From: Lepas anatifera
Lineage: Eukaryota > Arthropoda > Thecostraca > Lepadidae
Direction of reading: 5' to 3'
NCBI GenBank assembly: GCA_034440635.1
Contig: JAOTON010000773.1
Location: 927,501-991,500, forward strand
Length of the DNA: 64,000 nucleotides
Shown: positions 25,849 through 35,900 of the stretch, in pieces
How the letters are laid out: every line of letters begins with the position of its first letter
How positions within the stretch are numbered: the stretch's first letter is position 1
Notes under the pieces: generated by a model
What the model was told of the DNA's origin: nothing
The model's database searches: none
What the model saw: only the letters and a program-made list of their open reading frames with translations
Program-made: the position numbers and the translations under genes

Positions 25849-26420
25849 GTGAGACTTATGCCCCAGTCACTCAGGTGAGACTTATGCATTAGTCACTCAG
25901 GTGAGACTTATGCCCCACTCAGGTGAGACTTATGCCCCAGTCACCAGGTGAGACTTATGCATTAGTCACTCAGGTGAGACTTATGCCCCAGTCACTCAGG
26001 TGAGACTTATGCATTAGTCACTCAGGTGAGACTTATGCCCCACTCAGGTGAGACTTATGTCCCAGTCACTCAGGTGAGACTTATGCATTAGTCACTCAGG
26101 CGAGACTTAGCATCAGTCCCTCAATTACGACTTATACACCAGTCCCTCAGGAGAGACTTACGCACCAGCCCCTCATGTGAGACTTATGCACCATCCCCCG
26201 AGTGAGACTTGGGCACCGTCCCTTTGGGTACCTGGGTGAGACTTTTGCACCATCCCTTTGGGTGAAACTTTATGCACCAGCCCCTCAGGGGATACTTAGG
26301 CACCATCCCCTCAGGTGAGACTTTTGCACCATCCCCTCGGGTGAGACTTATGCACCAGCCCCTCAGGTGAGACCTTACACACCAGCCCCTCAGGTGAAAC
26401 ATACGCACCAGCCCCTCCGT
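25835..26420 (+). repeat. Minisatellite of splice-donor units after exon A
   Basis: About 20 tandem units of about 26 bp, core CACTCAGGTGAGACTTATGC. The unit is the exon A edge (CACCAGCCCCTCAG) joined to its donor (GTGAGACTTATG). Inner units read CCAGTCACTCAG; distal units at 26150-26410 return to CACCAGCCCCTCAG, closer to the exon. Frame after the exon stays open for 14 codons and then meets TAG. Confidence 0.92.
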
Positions 26421-26738
26421 TTTTTTCTCCGGTGTTATTTTCCCGTCTCGTTGTGAAGGGTAACATGACCCTGCCCTTCGCAGGCCCTTGTCCCGACCGG
26501 TTTTTTAGTGAAGCTCTATATTCTCGTTTTCGCTTATCTGATGTAGTTAACTACAAATTTGTTGACGTGTCAACCATCCCCGTTTCCGGTTAAATAATGT
26601 TTGACGTTAAAATTACTTAGCGCGTCGGGTTGGTACTGTGGCCCTACATCTGCTGTGACCAGTCGGTGGTGGGTAGGCTTTTGTGTCGCTTTTTATTTCG
26701 GCGTATTTTAATGATAGACGCGCTCTAACCCATTTCAG

Positions 26739-26997
26739 GTCACATGATGTCGACGTCTCCCGTCTCCTCGATGATGCCGCCCCCGCCACCACCACACAAC
26801 CAGTTCGGCTCACCGGCCAATCACGGCGCTGCCGCCTTCTCGCCGGCCAATCACAGCAGCGGAGCCTTCTCGCCGACCAGTCACGGCTCGACCATGTTCG
26901 GCTCGCCGGCCAATCACAGTGGAGCGGCGTTTTCTCCGTCTAGTAGTCACTTTTCAGCGGGAGGCGGTAGCCCCGCACTGTCTCCCAGCCAATGCAG
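26739..26997 (+). CDS. Internal exon B of the same Ser/Pro-rich protein
   Basis: Follows acceptor AACCCATTTCAG in the phase required by exon A. It encodes HMMSTSPVSSMM, a six-proline run, then degenerate repeats of the type (F)(G/S)SPANH and FSP(A/T)(N/S)H: FGSPANHGAAAFSP, ANHSSGAFSP, TSHGSTMFGSP, ANHSGAAFSP. The protein repeat is imperfect at DNA level, as expected for selected low-complexity coding sequence. The end is uncertain: GTGGAG at 26998 is a weak donor, and I could not place a following exon. Function unknown; a disordered activation or scaffold region is the most I would infer. Confidence 0.65.
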
Positions 26998-28762
26998 GTG
27001 GAGTCGCGCAGATAAGGTCCGACGCCGCGGTGGCGGCACTGTCAGTGTTAGTACCAGCCGCGCACGCCAGCGAAGCGAGCAGAACCCCTCGTGGCGAGAC
27101 CGGACTGCGCAGCGTTCGGCACCCAAACTTAACAAAAGTACGCAAGGAAATTGACGCTCTGTGGTTTCTCTTCTTCGCGCATGTGAGCAAGGAGTATTAG
27201 ACGGGGTCGAAGATATGTCCCCGGAAGTCTGATTGAGACGACAATGTGGTGTTTATCAGGCGTAGAAATTCCACTTCTTTTTGTTCGCTTCCGTGCAAGC
27301 GTGTGCGTGCGCTGTAACGACTAGTTTAGGGATGACGATCTGGTGGCAGTGATCCGAATTGATAGTTGGTGGCGCTGTCGTCAGATGGCAGTGTTGACCA
27401 GGCAACTGTGGGTCTCTGCTACTGAGCGTCTTGAGTGAAAGACATGCAGTTTGGAGTGAAAATATTGAAGGGAAGCGGTGAGGAGGGAGCGGAGCTGGGG
27501 GTGCGGAAGTCTGGTAATGTTTTGGCAGCGCAGATGATTGATGAAAGCGTATTGGCTTGTCGCTACGACCTCTGTGTGATCTCTGGTGACGCCGTCAGCA
27601 TCGACCCGCGCTGTCTTCGTTGTCAAAACCTCTCGCGGTATCAGTGAGCAGAATTGGGGCTTTTGTCGTGTGGTGTTCGGATTTATTAAACCGTCACAAA
27701 AAGGTGGCGTTTGTTCGCGAAGTGACATTCAGGCTTCTGGTACCTATATCCGGACGTGGACGACCGTGTGTCCGGCTCTCCGGTCGTGGATACAACTGAC
27801 TAGTTTGCTCAACATGTCACGCTTAATACAAACACTGCATCTGACAAGGGGTGGCTTATGTCAGCGCCATTCGCTGCTGTCACCCAGTCGCCGGCCGTGC
27901 GCGTCTAGGTGATTACCTCTGTGTAGCCGATGTGGATGCGATGTCGGCTTCGGTAGCCGTGTAGCACGCCCGAGAAGCAGATGTAGCAGTTGACTGTACC
28001 TCACTGGTGTATCTACTTGACGCGTGGAGAGCGTGTCTGGCCTCAGCGTCTTGTGCGTGTGATGATGTGGTAAAACATGAGAGCTCGCGGTGGAATTACA
28101 TCGAGCCTCCTGATCTCGCGGTAGTGTCGAATGAACTAAGGTGTGGCCTTCACACGCTGCAATGCGATCGCTCGGTCGCGCGTGTCCAAAGTGCTTCTTC
28201 CGGATTGATTTTGGAGCAGACGCTGGTTGGAAGCGCGTATGTCGTAGCTGGCTTGGGCTGGAGAAGTGGCTCTGTCGTTTCGTATCTCTCGGCATGCATT
28301 TGCTGCGTCGGCTGATGGGTGCTCCCGTTGATTTTCCAGTGTCCCGATGTATTGTATATGTTGATATCGGTCTTTTAGTCGGCGGTCGCCTCTGTTCATA
28401 AGCGCCGGCGTTCCCCCAGACGGTTAAGGGGACGCCGGCATTTGTGTTTTTTGACTCGAGAACAACTCTTTAGTTGGCGTTTTTCTCCAGGCTCTGGTCT
28501 TGGATTTGCAGTGGTGGCCCTGTGTGTGGAGTGGACGTTTTGTGGTCGGACGGCTACTAGCATCTGGTTAGGCTTTTGCCCTCCGGGACGCGGCTGAATG
28601 CGAGAGAGAGCGAAAGTTTTGGAAGCTATACGAACTAAGCAGGTAGCACTGTTTCAACAAAGGGCCACCGGCTCGCATGCCTCACTTTTGATGTACATTG
28701 TTTTGTGTGCATGCGTTGTGGTGTGGTAGCTGTTAGCCGTGAACGTGCAGAGTTCGTGTGTC
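26998..28762. other. Presumed intron or 3' flank of the SP-rich gene
   Basis: GC-moderate single-copy DNA. An acceptor-like TTTTTCTCCAG at 28480-28492 opens a short frame in the required phase, ending in a stop within about 25 codons; I did not call it an exon. AATAAA at 28986 is a possible poly(A) signal. Confidence 0.35.
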
Positions 28763-28903
28763 GGTAGCGCTGCCGACCGTGTCACGTGACCGTTGTATAT
28801 GACGTCACTGGTTCTGGCAGGCTGCCGGGGTGTGGCAGCGCTGCCGGCCGTGTCACGTGACCGTTGTATATGACGTCACTGGTTCTGGCAGGCTGCTGGG
28901 GAG
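28763..28903. promoter_or_regulatory. 71 bp tandem duplication with E-box and CRE palindromes
   Basis: Two nearly identical 71 bp units. Each has GTCACGTGAC (28781-28790 and 28852-28861) and TGACGTCA (28800-28807 and 28871-28878), with the same spacing and flanks GCGCTGCC. These are the consensus sites of bHLH-ZIP (USF/MITF type) and CREB/ATF factors. Whether a promoter lies here is inference; no first exon is identified next to it. Confidence 0.55.
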
Positions 28904-29158
28904 TGTGTAGTGATGCGTGAGAGAGGGTACCTCGGCATTGCTGACTACTTCTTGTGTGTGTAAAATCGGACGGAGGTCTCGTCATAATAAACATTTGTAC
29001 GCAGCATCCGTGTGTGGTGAGGGCCGTTTCTGGTACGCCCTGGAAAATGGAGCTCAAGTTCCATGTGGCTACAGCTTGTGCATTAGGGTGGGTCATACTC
29101 ATGAGAAAAATAAGATTTCCGTATTTTAACTCGGTACTATGATTTTATTATGCGAAAT

Positions 29159-29474
29159 CAGGGGCGGACGCAGACCCGAGTTTTGGGAGGGGCCAAACCC
29201 AAGTATGCCTCTTCTCCGGGGGAGCGACGATTTTTTTTTTGCTCTACAGACCTAGTGTAAACACATTTTTTCAGTGGTCGACAGACCTAGTATAACCTAC
29301 CTCTCCAAGTACATGATCGCCCTCGGGGGGGTGGGAGCGAAGTTTTTTATCTACAGACCTAGTGTAAACACCTTTTTTCAAAAAATTTCCGGCGTTTGGG
29401 GGCCAAAAGATAGTTTGGCCCCCTCCAGCGCTTTGGGAGGCCATGGCCGGAATGCCCCCCTGCGTCCGCCAATG
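29159..29474. mobile_element. hAT-type MITE, 316 bp
   Basis: TIR CAGGGGCGGACGCAG mirrored by CTGCGTCCGCCAATG. Flanks TGCGAAAT / TGCGATAT match at 7 of 8. Confidence 0.88.
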
Positions 29475-29689
29475 TGCGATATTCAATTCTAAGAAACTTT
29501 CTTCAAATACGTTTTGGTCACAAATTACTTAAAAGGTCGCAAAAACGAACATATGTGTTTTTGAAGTTATGAGTAGAGATAGAGAAGTTTTAGGATAATG
29601 CCGACTCTCGCAGGCAGTGTGAGCTTTCGAGCGATCGCGAGCTATCAAGTTCAGCCATGCAGACCCCAAATTCAGGTTGCACGTGCCAG

Positions 29690-30478
29690 GGTCGTTTCTA
29701 GTGCACCTTTGAGGAGGGGGATCCAGGACATATAATGAGAAAACACAACTTGTTTATAAAAATCGTTCTAAATCTGCCGAAACTGGGTAATATGTGACTG
29801 CGTTCAGGGGCATGACCAGATTGCTTCCCCCTGGATCCGTTCCTGGCACGTGCACTTGATAAAATCTGAACGCGAGAAGAAAGGGGATAAAAGGCGGCGA
29901 AATCGCACAGTGTTCAGAACCTGAGCTTCGTAAAGCTTAGGTATATCTCCGCATTTACCAGACTTGATTAAACAAATCGCCATGCTATAACTATTGTGTT
30001 TACTTTCCCGCTCATTCTAAGTAGTCACGTCATCCATGCTTTCTTAGTTGCTTCATCAGTAACACCGGTACAGGCTTGTGAATTTATTTTGTATGCAAAA
30101 CTCATCCCTATCTCCCCTACAGGAGCCTATTTTATTTGATAGCTCTCAAGACGAGAAAGGACCTGACCTCAGGGCATGGGCGTAGCCACCACTAGAGACA
30201 CTAGGGACGGTGTCCCTACAAGTTTGGAGACCCCCCGAAAACTTGTAGGGAATGTCCCTACAAGTTTTGAAGACCGGGAAAGACATGACAACCGCAATAT
30301 GTTAATTTTCCAATACATCTTCCAATTATACCTACCTACTTTTCACGTATGCAAATCCGGACACAGTCATTTGTACCAAAGATATTAAAAATAATGGTTG
30401 TATAACCTTTGATTTTATTTTTCCTAACTTACCAAATCAGTCCCCATTTCTGTACCCTATAAAAATAGGAGTGATGTT
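29690..30478. other. TE fragments
   Basis: GCACGTGCCAGG at 29680 and its inverse at 29844 bound a 170 bp stretch with GGGGGATCCAGG and CCTGGATCC ends. Around 30180-30280 an inverted pair of CCCTACAAGTTT motifs suggests the end of another element. Confidence 0.4.
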
Positions 30479-31469
30479 GGCCCGCGCTCCATCGGGGGTC
30501 CGGCGCCACCTTCGCCCCACGGGGGGCATCGATGGCCCCTCTAACTCCGAAAATATGGGGGCTAGCGCAAATCTGCCAAGTACATTGAAAAACTCTTGTG
30601 AATTCAGCAGGGTTTTTAACTTGCATGCGTTTAAGCGCTCAGGTCAATATTTTGACATCCATAGATCAAGTTGGGTCACAATAGGCTATTTCTACTAACA
30701 TATACAATGCTTAAGAAAACTGAGCACAGCTTTTATGCCATTAGAGCTATTGAGGTCTGGTAACTACATTTCATAGGAAAATGCCAGGGCTTTCTCCACT
30801 GTGTGGAACATGATGCCCTGCCGACAGTGGTTTGACCTCCAGAGGGCACCTATTGACCTGACATGACCTGAGGTCACGAAAGGTCAGAAAGTGACCTTGT
30901 CGAATATCAAATGAAAGCCAGTGACGAAACATATATGATGACGTCTAATTACTAAATTAGGTCGTGGCTCTAGCTTAATTAGGTCAACAGTTATGGTCAA
31001 AATACTGTTTTTGATGTCTGGTGACCTGAGATGACCTCAGATATGTTACAGGGAAAACATTACCCCTGGAATCCGTGAAAAGGCTGCTAAGAATACATTG
31101 CTGAGAAATTTGATAATTTGCAATCATTTTTTGTGACTTTTGGACCAAGAGACAGCTTTTCCTCATGTCTTTTTATGGGAGAGGTCACCTCGTGGGCTGA
31201 CCTCAGGTCATCAAATTGAAAAATCCCGGAAATAATTTTTTAGATCCTGGAGGGGCCATCAAGTGAAGAAAATTTCAAATAAATTGGCCAAGAAATGTAG
31301 CCATGCTAGAGCTAAAAAATTGAAGTGCGGTGAGCTTGTTTGACCTCGCCTGGTGATCTGACCTAGTGTGGCCCGGGGTAAACAACTTCAAGGATAGTGG
31401 GAAAAAGATCGGGTGAAAAAAACCTTAGGGGGCCATCGATGCACCCCCCCCCCGTGTGGCGACGGTTAA
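30479..31469. mobile_element. TTAA-flanked TIR element, family A, second copy
   Basis: About 0.99 kb, left end TCCGGCGCCACCTTCGCCCC and right end GGCCATCGATGCACCCCCC, ending in TTAA at 31466-31469. The left TTAA has decayed to TTGG. The interior is rich in AGGTCA/TGACCT and has no coding capacity. Confidence 0.85.
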
Positions 31470-31582
31470 GAAGCCATATTCTTTCACCAGCGCCGATTCC
31501 AGCAAAGGCGGAAAAATACTCCAGTTGCAAGGTGATCTCCGTGAATAGGATTAGTCACCATGACAACGTCGGATTGTTAGTT

Positions 31583-32490
31583 TCCGCCAGGGGTGGGGGG
31601 GGCTGTGTTTGAAAACCCTTGGGCTGCTCCACGGGCACGAAAAACGGTGACGCGAAGTGCTGCCGTACTTAGCACACCTTATCCATGATTGATTCCGCAA
31701 ACTTCCCCAAAATTTTAAGGTTGGGACATCTCAGGTCAGGTTACCAGTACATGTCAAGCTACCTCACCTCAAAAAAATGTTTAAGGTGGCATAAGTAAGA
31801 AAAGGGCGAATCTATCGAATTGAAGTGCGTACCACATAAAAGGCCCGCCGAGTACTACAACTAATTTCGGAATTTTTCAGATCGTAGATCTAGGGGCAGG
31901 TACGGACAATGACCTCTCCATTGAAAATGTATGAGGAAAACGGAAATTGGCCGACAAATTTAATTAATTTTGTAGATACCGCGTGTAATACCTTCGTATT
32001 CTTCAGAACATAGTATCCTAGGCCCCTTTATAGGTTCATGCTGCAAGTTTGAACCTGTGACCTTAGAGGTCATCTGGGGCTGCAGGTTTTTCAGACTTGA
32101 GTTAATAACTTTGCACGAAATGATGAAAAATATTTTATTTTCATATCATTACGTTTAGAATGTTATTGCGAGTCGATTTATACGCATATTGATTATGCTA
32201 GGTAGATGGTGACCTTGACAATGCCTTAGTTCAGGCCTTTTTATGTTTTCACCCAGCACGATAATATTATACATATCCAATTGACTGTACAGAGAAAGTG
32301 ACTTGCCTAAATGTTTACTTGGCGGTTGTTTTGTGTTGCTATATTGCCTCGCAAAGTGCGGGGTGATGTGGGCGGGGGCAAGGCGGTGTGGTCCTATTTG
32401 GGCTTTCCGTTGTTTTTTCCGTATAAGAGTCGAGTTCGAGGGGGATTGTTTGGACACCCCCTACCAGGGCGAAGGTGGCTCGGAGGGTCA
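31583..32490 (+). mobile_element. AGGTCA-rich TIR element, family B, copy 1
   Basis: Matches 62390-63335 along its length (GCCGTACTTAGCACACCTTA, CTCAGGTCAGGTTACCAGTA, TATCCTAGGCCCCTTT). Terminal sequences (CCAGGGGTGGGGG and CCCCCTACCAGGG) are inverted. Exact ends are uncertain. Confidence 0.75.
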
Positions 32491-32797
32491 CCGGGGCGTG
32501 GGTTATCGCTTGGTCAGCTGTGAGTCAAGTGTGGTTGGTGTTGCTGGTCGAAATAGCCGCACTTTTACTTAAGCTCCCATTTAATTGCATCAGTAAGGAT
32601 ACCAAAGACAAGGAATTGACATCGGGACCAAGATAACTACCCCGGTCTGTGACCTGGGCTAACGGCTCACCGGTGCGGGAGGGTCACATGACAATGTGCT
32701 GAAAGCAAACCATATTTCGTTCTTAATGTGTCTATTCATAAGCCTGTAGGATAGTGCTATCATTCTTTTCTTTGAAGTAATTAACAAATACCTCGCA

Positions 32798-32872
32798 GTC
32801 AACCCCAGATTCGAACCGGGCACCCCTAATCACGCGACAGGTACTCTAACCACTAGATCACTGCGCCACTCT
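32798..32872 (-). pseudogene. tRNA-like sequence
   Basis: On the minus strand: GCAGTGA...TGACTGC acceptor stem with one mismatch, A box TCTAGTGGTTAGAGTACC, B box GGTTCGAATCT. The anticodon arm does not fold with a proper U33, so it is probably a pseudogene or SINE head. Confidence 0.5.
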
Positions 32873-33420
32873 TCACTGACTTCCACTAGCCCTACACCAG
32901 TGACCCGTCAGGAGGTCACTGGCCGGTATCACTCAATCAAAACGATGCCGTGATCCTGGCGCCGGGTTCTGTGTTAGTACAGAAAAGGCAAGACGAACGA
33001 GCCATTATGTTCGCCTAGAATTACTTGTATAATTACTAAGTTAGCTTCATGCCAAATTTCATCCACTTTCATTCATTTTAAGGACTTGAAACCATGGTGA
33101 GAAGCAAGCAAGTTCCGAGAAATTTAGCTCCTTGAAATACCCTTTCGGACGAATTACTCGAAAGCCGTTGGAGATAAATGGGTAGTGTAAATAAATGAAA
33201 TGACTGCAATTAATTTTCCTATTCAGTCATGTCAATTCTGAGCTTGTGAATTGAGTGGGCAGAGGGCTTTAGCCTTGTCGGCGCTCTCACGATAATTTTA
33301 ATACACCCATGCTATTCATTCATACACATTCAAAAGAAGCAAATCAACTAACCAAACATCTAAAGCATGCGTTCAATATAAAATAGTTTAAGACCAGCCG
33401 ATTTCATGGCGCTCTGTACG

Positions 33421-33630
33421 GAAGCCTATCTCACCGGCTCACACGAGCAGCAGTGCTTAAAGTCTTCCATAACCTTCTTAACAAAACAATAACCTTCTAG
33501 GCTGGCACGGTCGCGTATGCCGGCGTCCTGTTACCGCTCCGCAAATCTCAAGATAATCGTCTTATTTTGCTAAGAAGGTTTTGGAGTACTTTAAGCACTG
33601 CTGCTCGTCTGAGCCGGTGAGATAGGCTTC
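33421..33630. repeat. 210 bp inverted repeat (foldback)
   Basis: Arms 33421-33491 and about 33562-33630: GAAGCCTATCTCACCGGCTC is mirrored by GAGCCGGTGAGATAGGCTTC, with a few mismatches and a 70 bp loop. No ORF. Confidence 0.9.
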
Positions 33631-34002
33631 CTGAGTGGGCGAGAATGTTAATTGACGTTTCACTTTTATGCTTGGCGTCTCAGTACTGGGATCTGATAGT
33701 AGTCGAGGCTGAGACAGGCTGCTAGGTTTATCTCCATACTTCTTAGGCACGCAAATGGCCGCATTCAGACGCTTTCCCAATCCATCATACAGTCTGTGCT
33801 CGCTTGAACACGCGCATTGACGGGGGAGAGGGGATTGGGTACCCGCCCCTTCGGTTTTTTGGAGATAACATAAAAGCGGCACGCGCCGCCGTACTTAGTA
33901 TACCTTTTCTCTGATCATTTTTACAACTTTTGTCAAAAATCTAAGGTTAGGTCACTCTAGTCAGGTCACCAGTACAGGTCAAATGACCTGACCTAAAAAA
34001 GT

Positions 34003-35042
34003 TTAAACCGCGCCCCACCGGGGGTCCGGCGCCACCATCGCCCCACCGGGGGGTCATCGATGCCCCCTCCAACTCCGAAAATACGGAGGTTAGCGAAAAT
34101 CTGCGAAGTTCATTAGAAAGCTCGCGTGAATTCAGTAAGAAACTGAAATTACTTCGCATGTTTAAGCGCTCAGGTCAATGGTTTGGTCTCCAGAGGTCAA
34201 GAAAGGTCACGATAGGATATTTTCACTCAAATATGCAATGCTTAAAAAACTGGGCATAACTCCTATGCCATTAGAGCTATTGAGATCTGGTTAATTACAT
34301 TTGATGGGAAATTTCCAGACCTTCTTCCGCTAGGCGGAATGTAAAGACCTCCTGCCAGTGGTTTGACCTCCAGAGGTCACCTCGTGACCTAATATGACCT
34401 GAGGCCACGAAAGGTCAGAAAGTGACCTTGCCGTATAGCAAACAAAAGCCAGTAACAGGACAAACACGATGATGTTTGTTTCAGCGCTCTAGCTTAATTA
34501 GGTCAAAAGTTATTGTCAAAATACTGTTTTTGACCCCTGGTGACCTTGGATGACCTTGGAAAAGTCAAAGGGCAAATATGACCCTTGGGACCCGTGAAAG
34601 GGTGTCCAAAAACGCTTTTCTGAGCAGTCTGAGCATATGCAATCATTTTTGTGGCTTTTAGATCATGAGACAGCTTTTTCCCATGTTTTCCAATGGGAAG
34701 AGGTCGCCTCGTGACCTGACCTCAGGTCACGAAATCGAACAATCCCGGATATACATGTTGTAGACCCTGGAAGGGTCATGAAGTGTAGCAAGTTTCAAAT
34801 CGATCGAATAAGAAATGTAGCTTTTATAAAGGTTCAAATTTGATGTGAGGTGACCTTGGTTGACCTCGCCTGGTGACCTGACCTTGGGTGACCCAAGGCA
34901 AAAATTATCAGGTATGGTGGGAAAATGATGAGGTGAGAGATAGAGCCCTCAACCGCGGTGCTGCATTTCGTCGTTTTTTTTTTTTGCTATCTCGAAAAAC
35001 CTTAGGGGGGCCATCGATGGCCCCCGGTGGGGCGAAGGTTAA
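34003..35042. mobile_element. TTAA-flanked TIR element, family A, full copy nested in family B
   Basis: TIR CGCCCCACCGGGGG (left) mirrored by CCCCCGGTGGGGCG (right), and the TIR is tandemly doubled at the left end. TTAA stands at both ends (34003-34006 and 35039-35042). The flanks rejoin to the family B sequence AAAGTTTAAG...GCATAA seen uninterrupted at 62584 and 31772, so the TTAA is a target-site duplication. Non-autonomous; piggyBac or Kolobok type by TSD. Confidence 0.92.
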
Positions 35043-35208
35043 GATAGCATAATTTGGAACAGGGTGAACTTATCCTATTGAAACTCATACCACATACTAA
35101 GCCCACCGAGCTGTCTAAAATATGTTCCGGTATTTTTATATCGATGACCTAAGGTCAGGTACGGGGCTTGGCCTCTTCCTTGGAAATACATGGCAAAAGT
35201 GGTTTTAA

Positions 35209-35666
35209 TTAAAGGGAATGTGGCACCTTGGTTGAATCCTGGAATTTAGTGTTATGAGGCGTACTTTTAGTCAAAAATAATGAAACCACTCACAATTTCT
35301 CTGAAAAATGTGCAATAAGCTCAATATTTGGTTTTTAAAAATACTCCTCTAGAAAAAGAAATAAATATCAGCCTGTGGATGATATCACGATCTGGCAACC
35401 ACTACCATACTTGAAACGTTTCAAAGGCTTCGATTGGCTGATGCTCATCGTGACGTCAGCATATGTCGTCACACCAGTAGCTCACAACAATGGCCTCCGG
35501 CGACGGGGGACTGAGAGGGGCTGGTGTCAGGTAGGTTTTAGCATTTTTCTACGGAAATATCGAGTTCCAAGACAAATGAAATATGGAGTACCGGGTTTTC
35601 CGACCTGCTTTACAACTTGGCTATCTCAGTTAAAATCACGTTGTGAAGGTGCCACATTCTCTTTAA
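35209..35666 (+). mobile_element. TTAA MITE, family C, copy 1
   Basis: Ends TTAAAGGGAATGTGGCACC and GGTGCCACATTCTCTTTAA, about 458 bp, no coding capacity. It interrupts another family B copy. About 140 bp of B is missing across the insertion when compared with 31920-32110. Confidence 0.9.
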
Positions 35667-35900
35667 ATAACTTGGTCATAGATAGTGATAGAGTGTTTAT
35701 TTTAGCTTCAGTAGATTGGAATTGTCTTTGCGGTTCTAAAGATATGCATTTTGTCCTAATTTGACCTTGACCTGACCTCAGGTCAGGTTCAATAACATAT
35801 TGGACCTAATTTGACACAAGGCCATGTTATATATCATTGGATTCGGCTTGTTGCGAGGATTTTAATGGTTCAAATTGTTTGATCTATCTTTACTTGTTCA

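Larger units (their letters stand above)
33835..35900 (+). mobile_element. Family B, copy 2, split by a family A and a family C insertion
   Basis: B sequence is found at 33835-34002, 35043-35208 and 35667-35900, separated by the two TTAA elements. The pieces line up in order with copies 1 and 3. Confidence 0.82.

Noticed and set aside
28480..28580. Terminal exon for the SP-rich gene
   Set aside because: The acceptor and phase fit, but the frame is short, tryptophan-rich and unlike the preceding exons.
35375..35764. 129-codon frame with an exon-like ATGGCCTCCGGCGAC start and a GTAGGT donor
   Set aside because: It lies mostly inside MITE family C; the second copy at 39658 lacks the frame.
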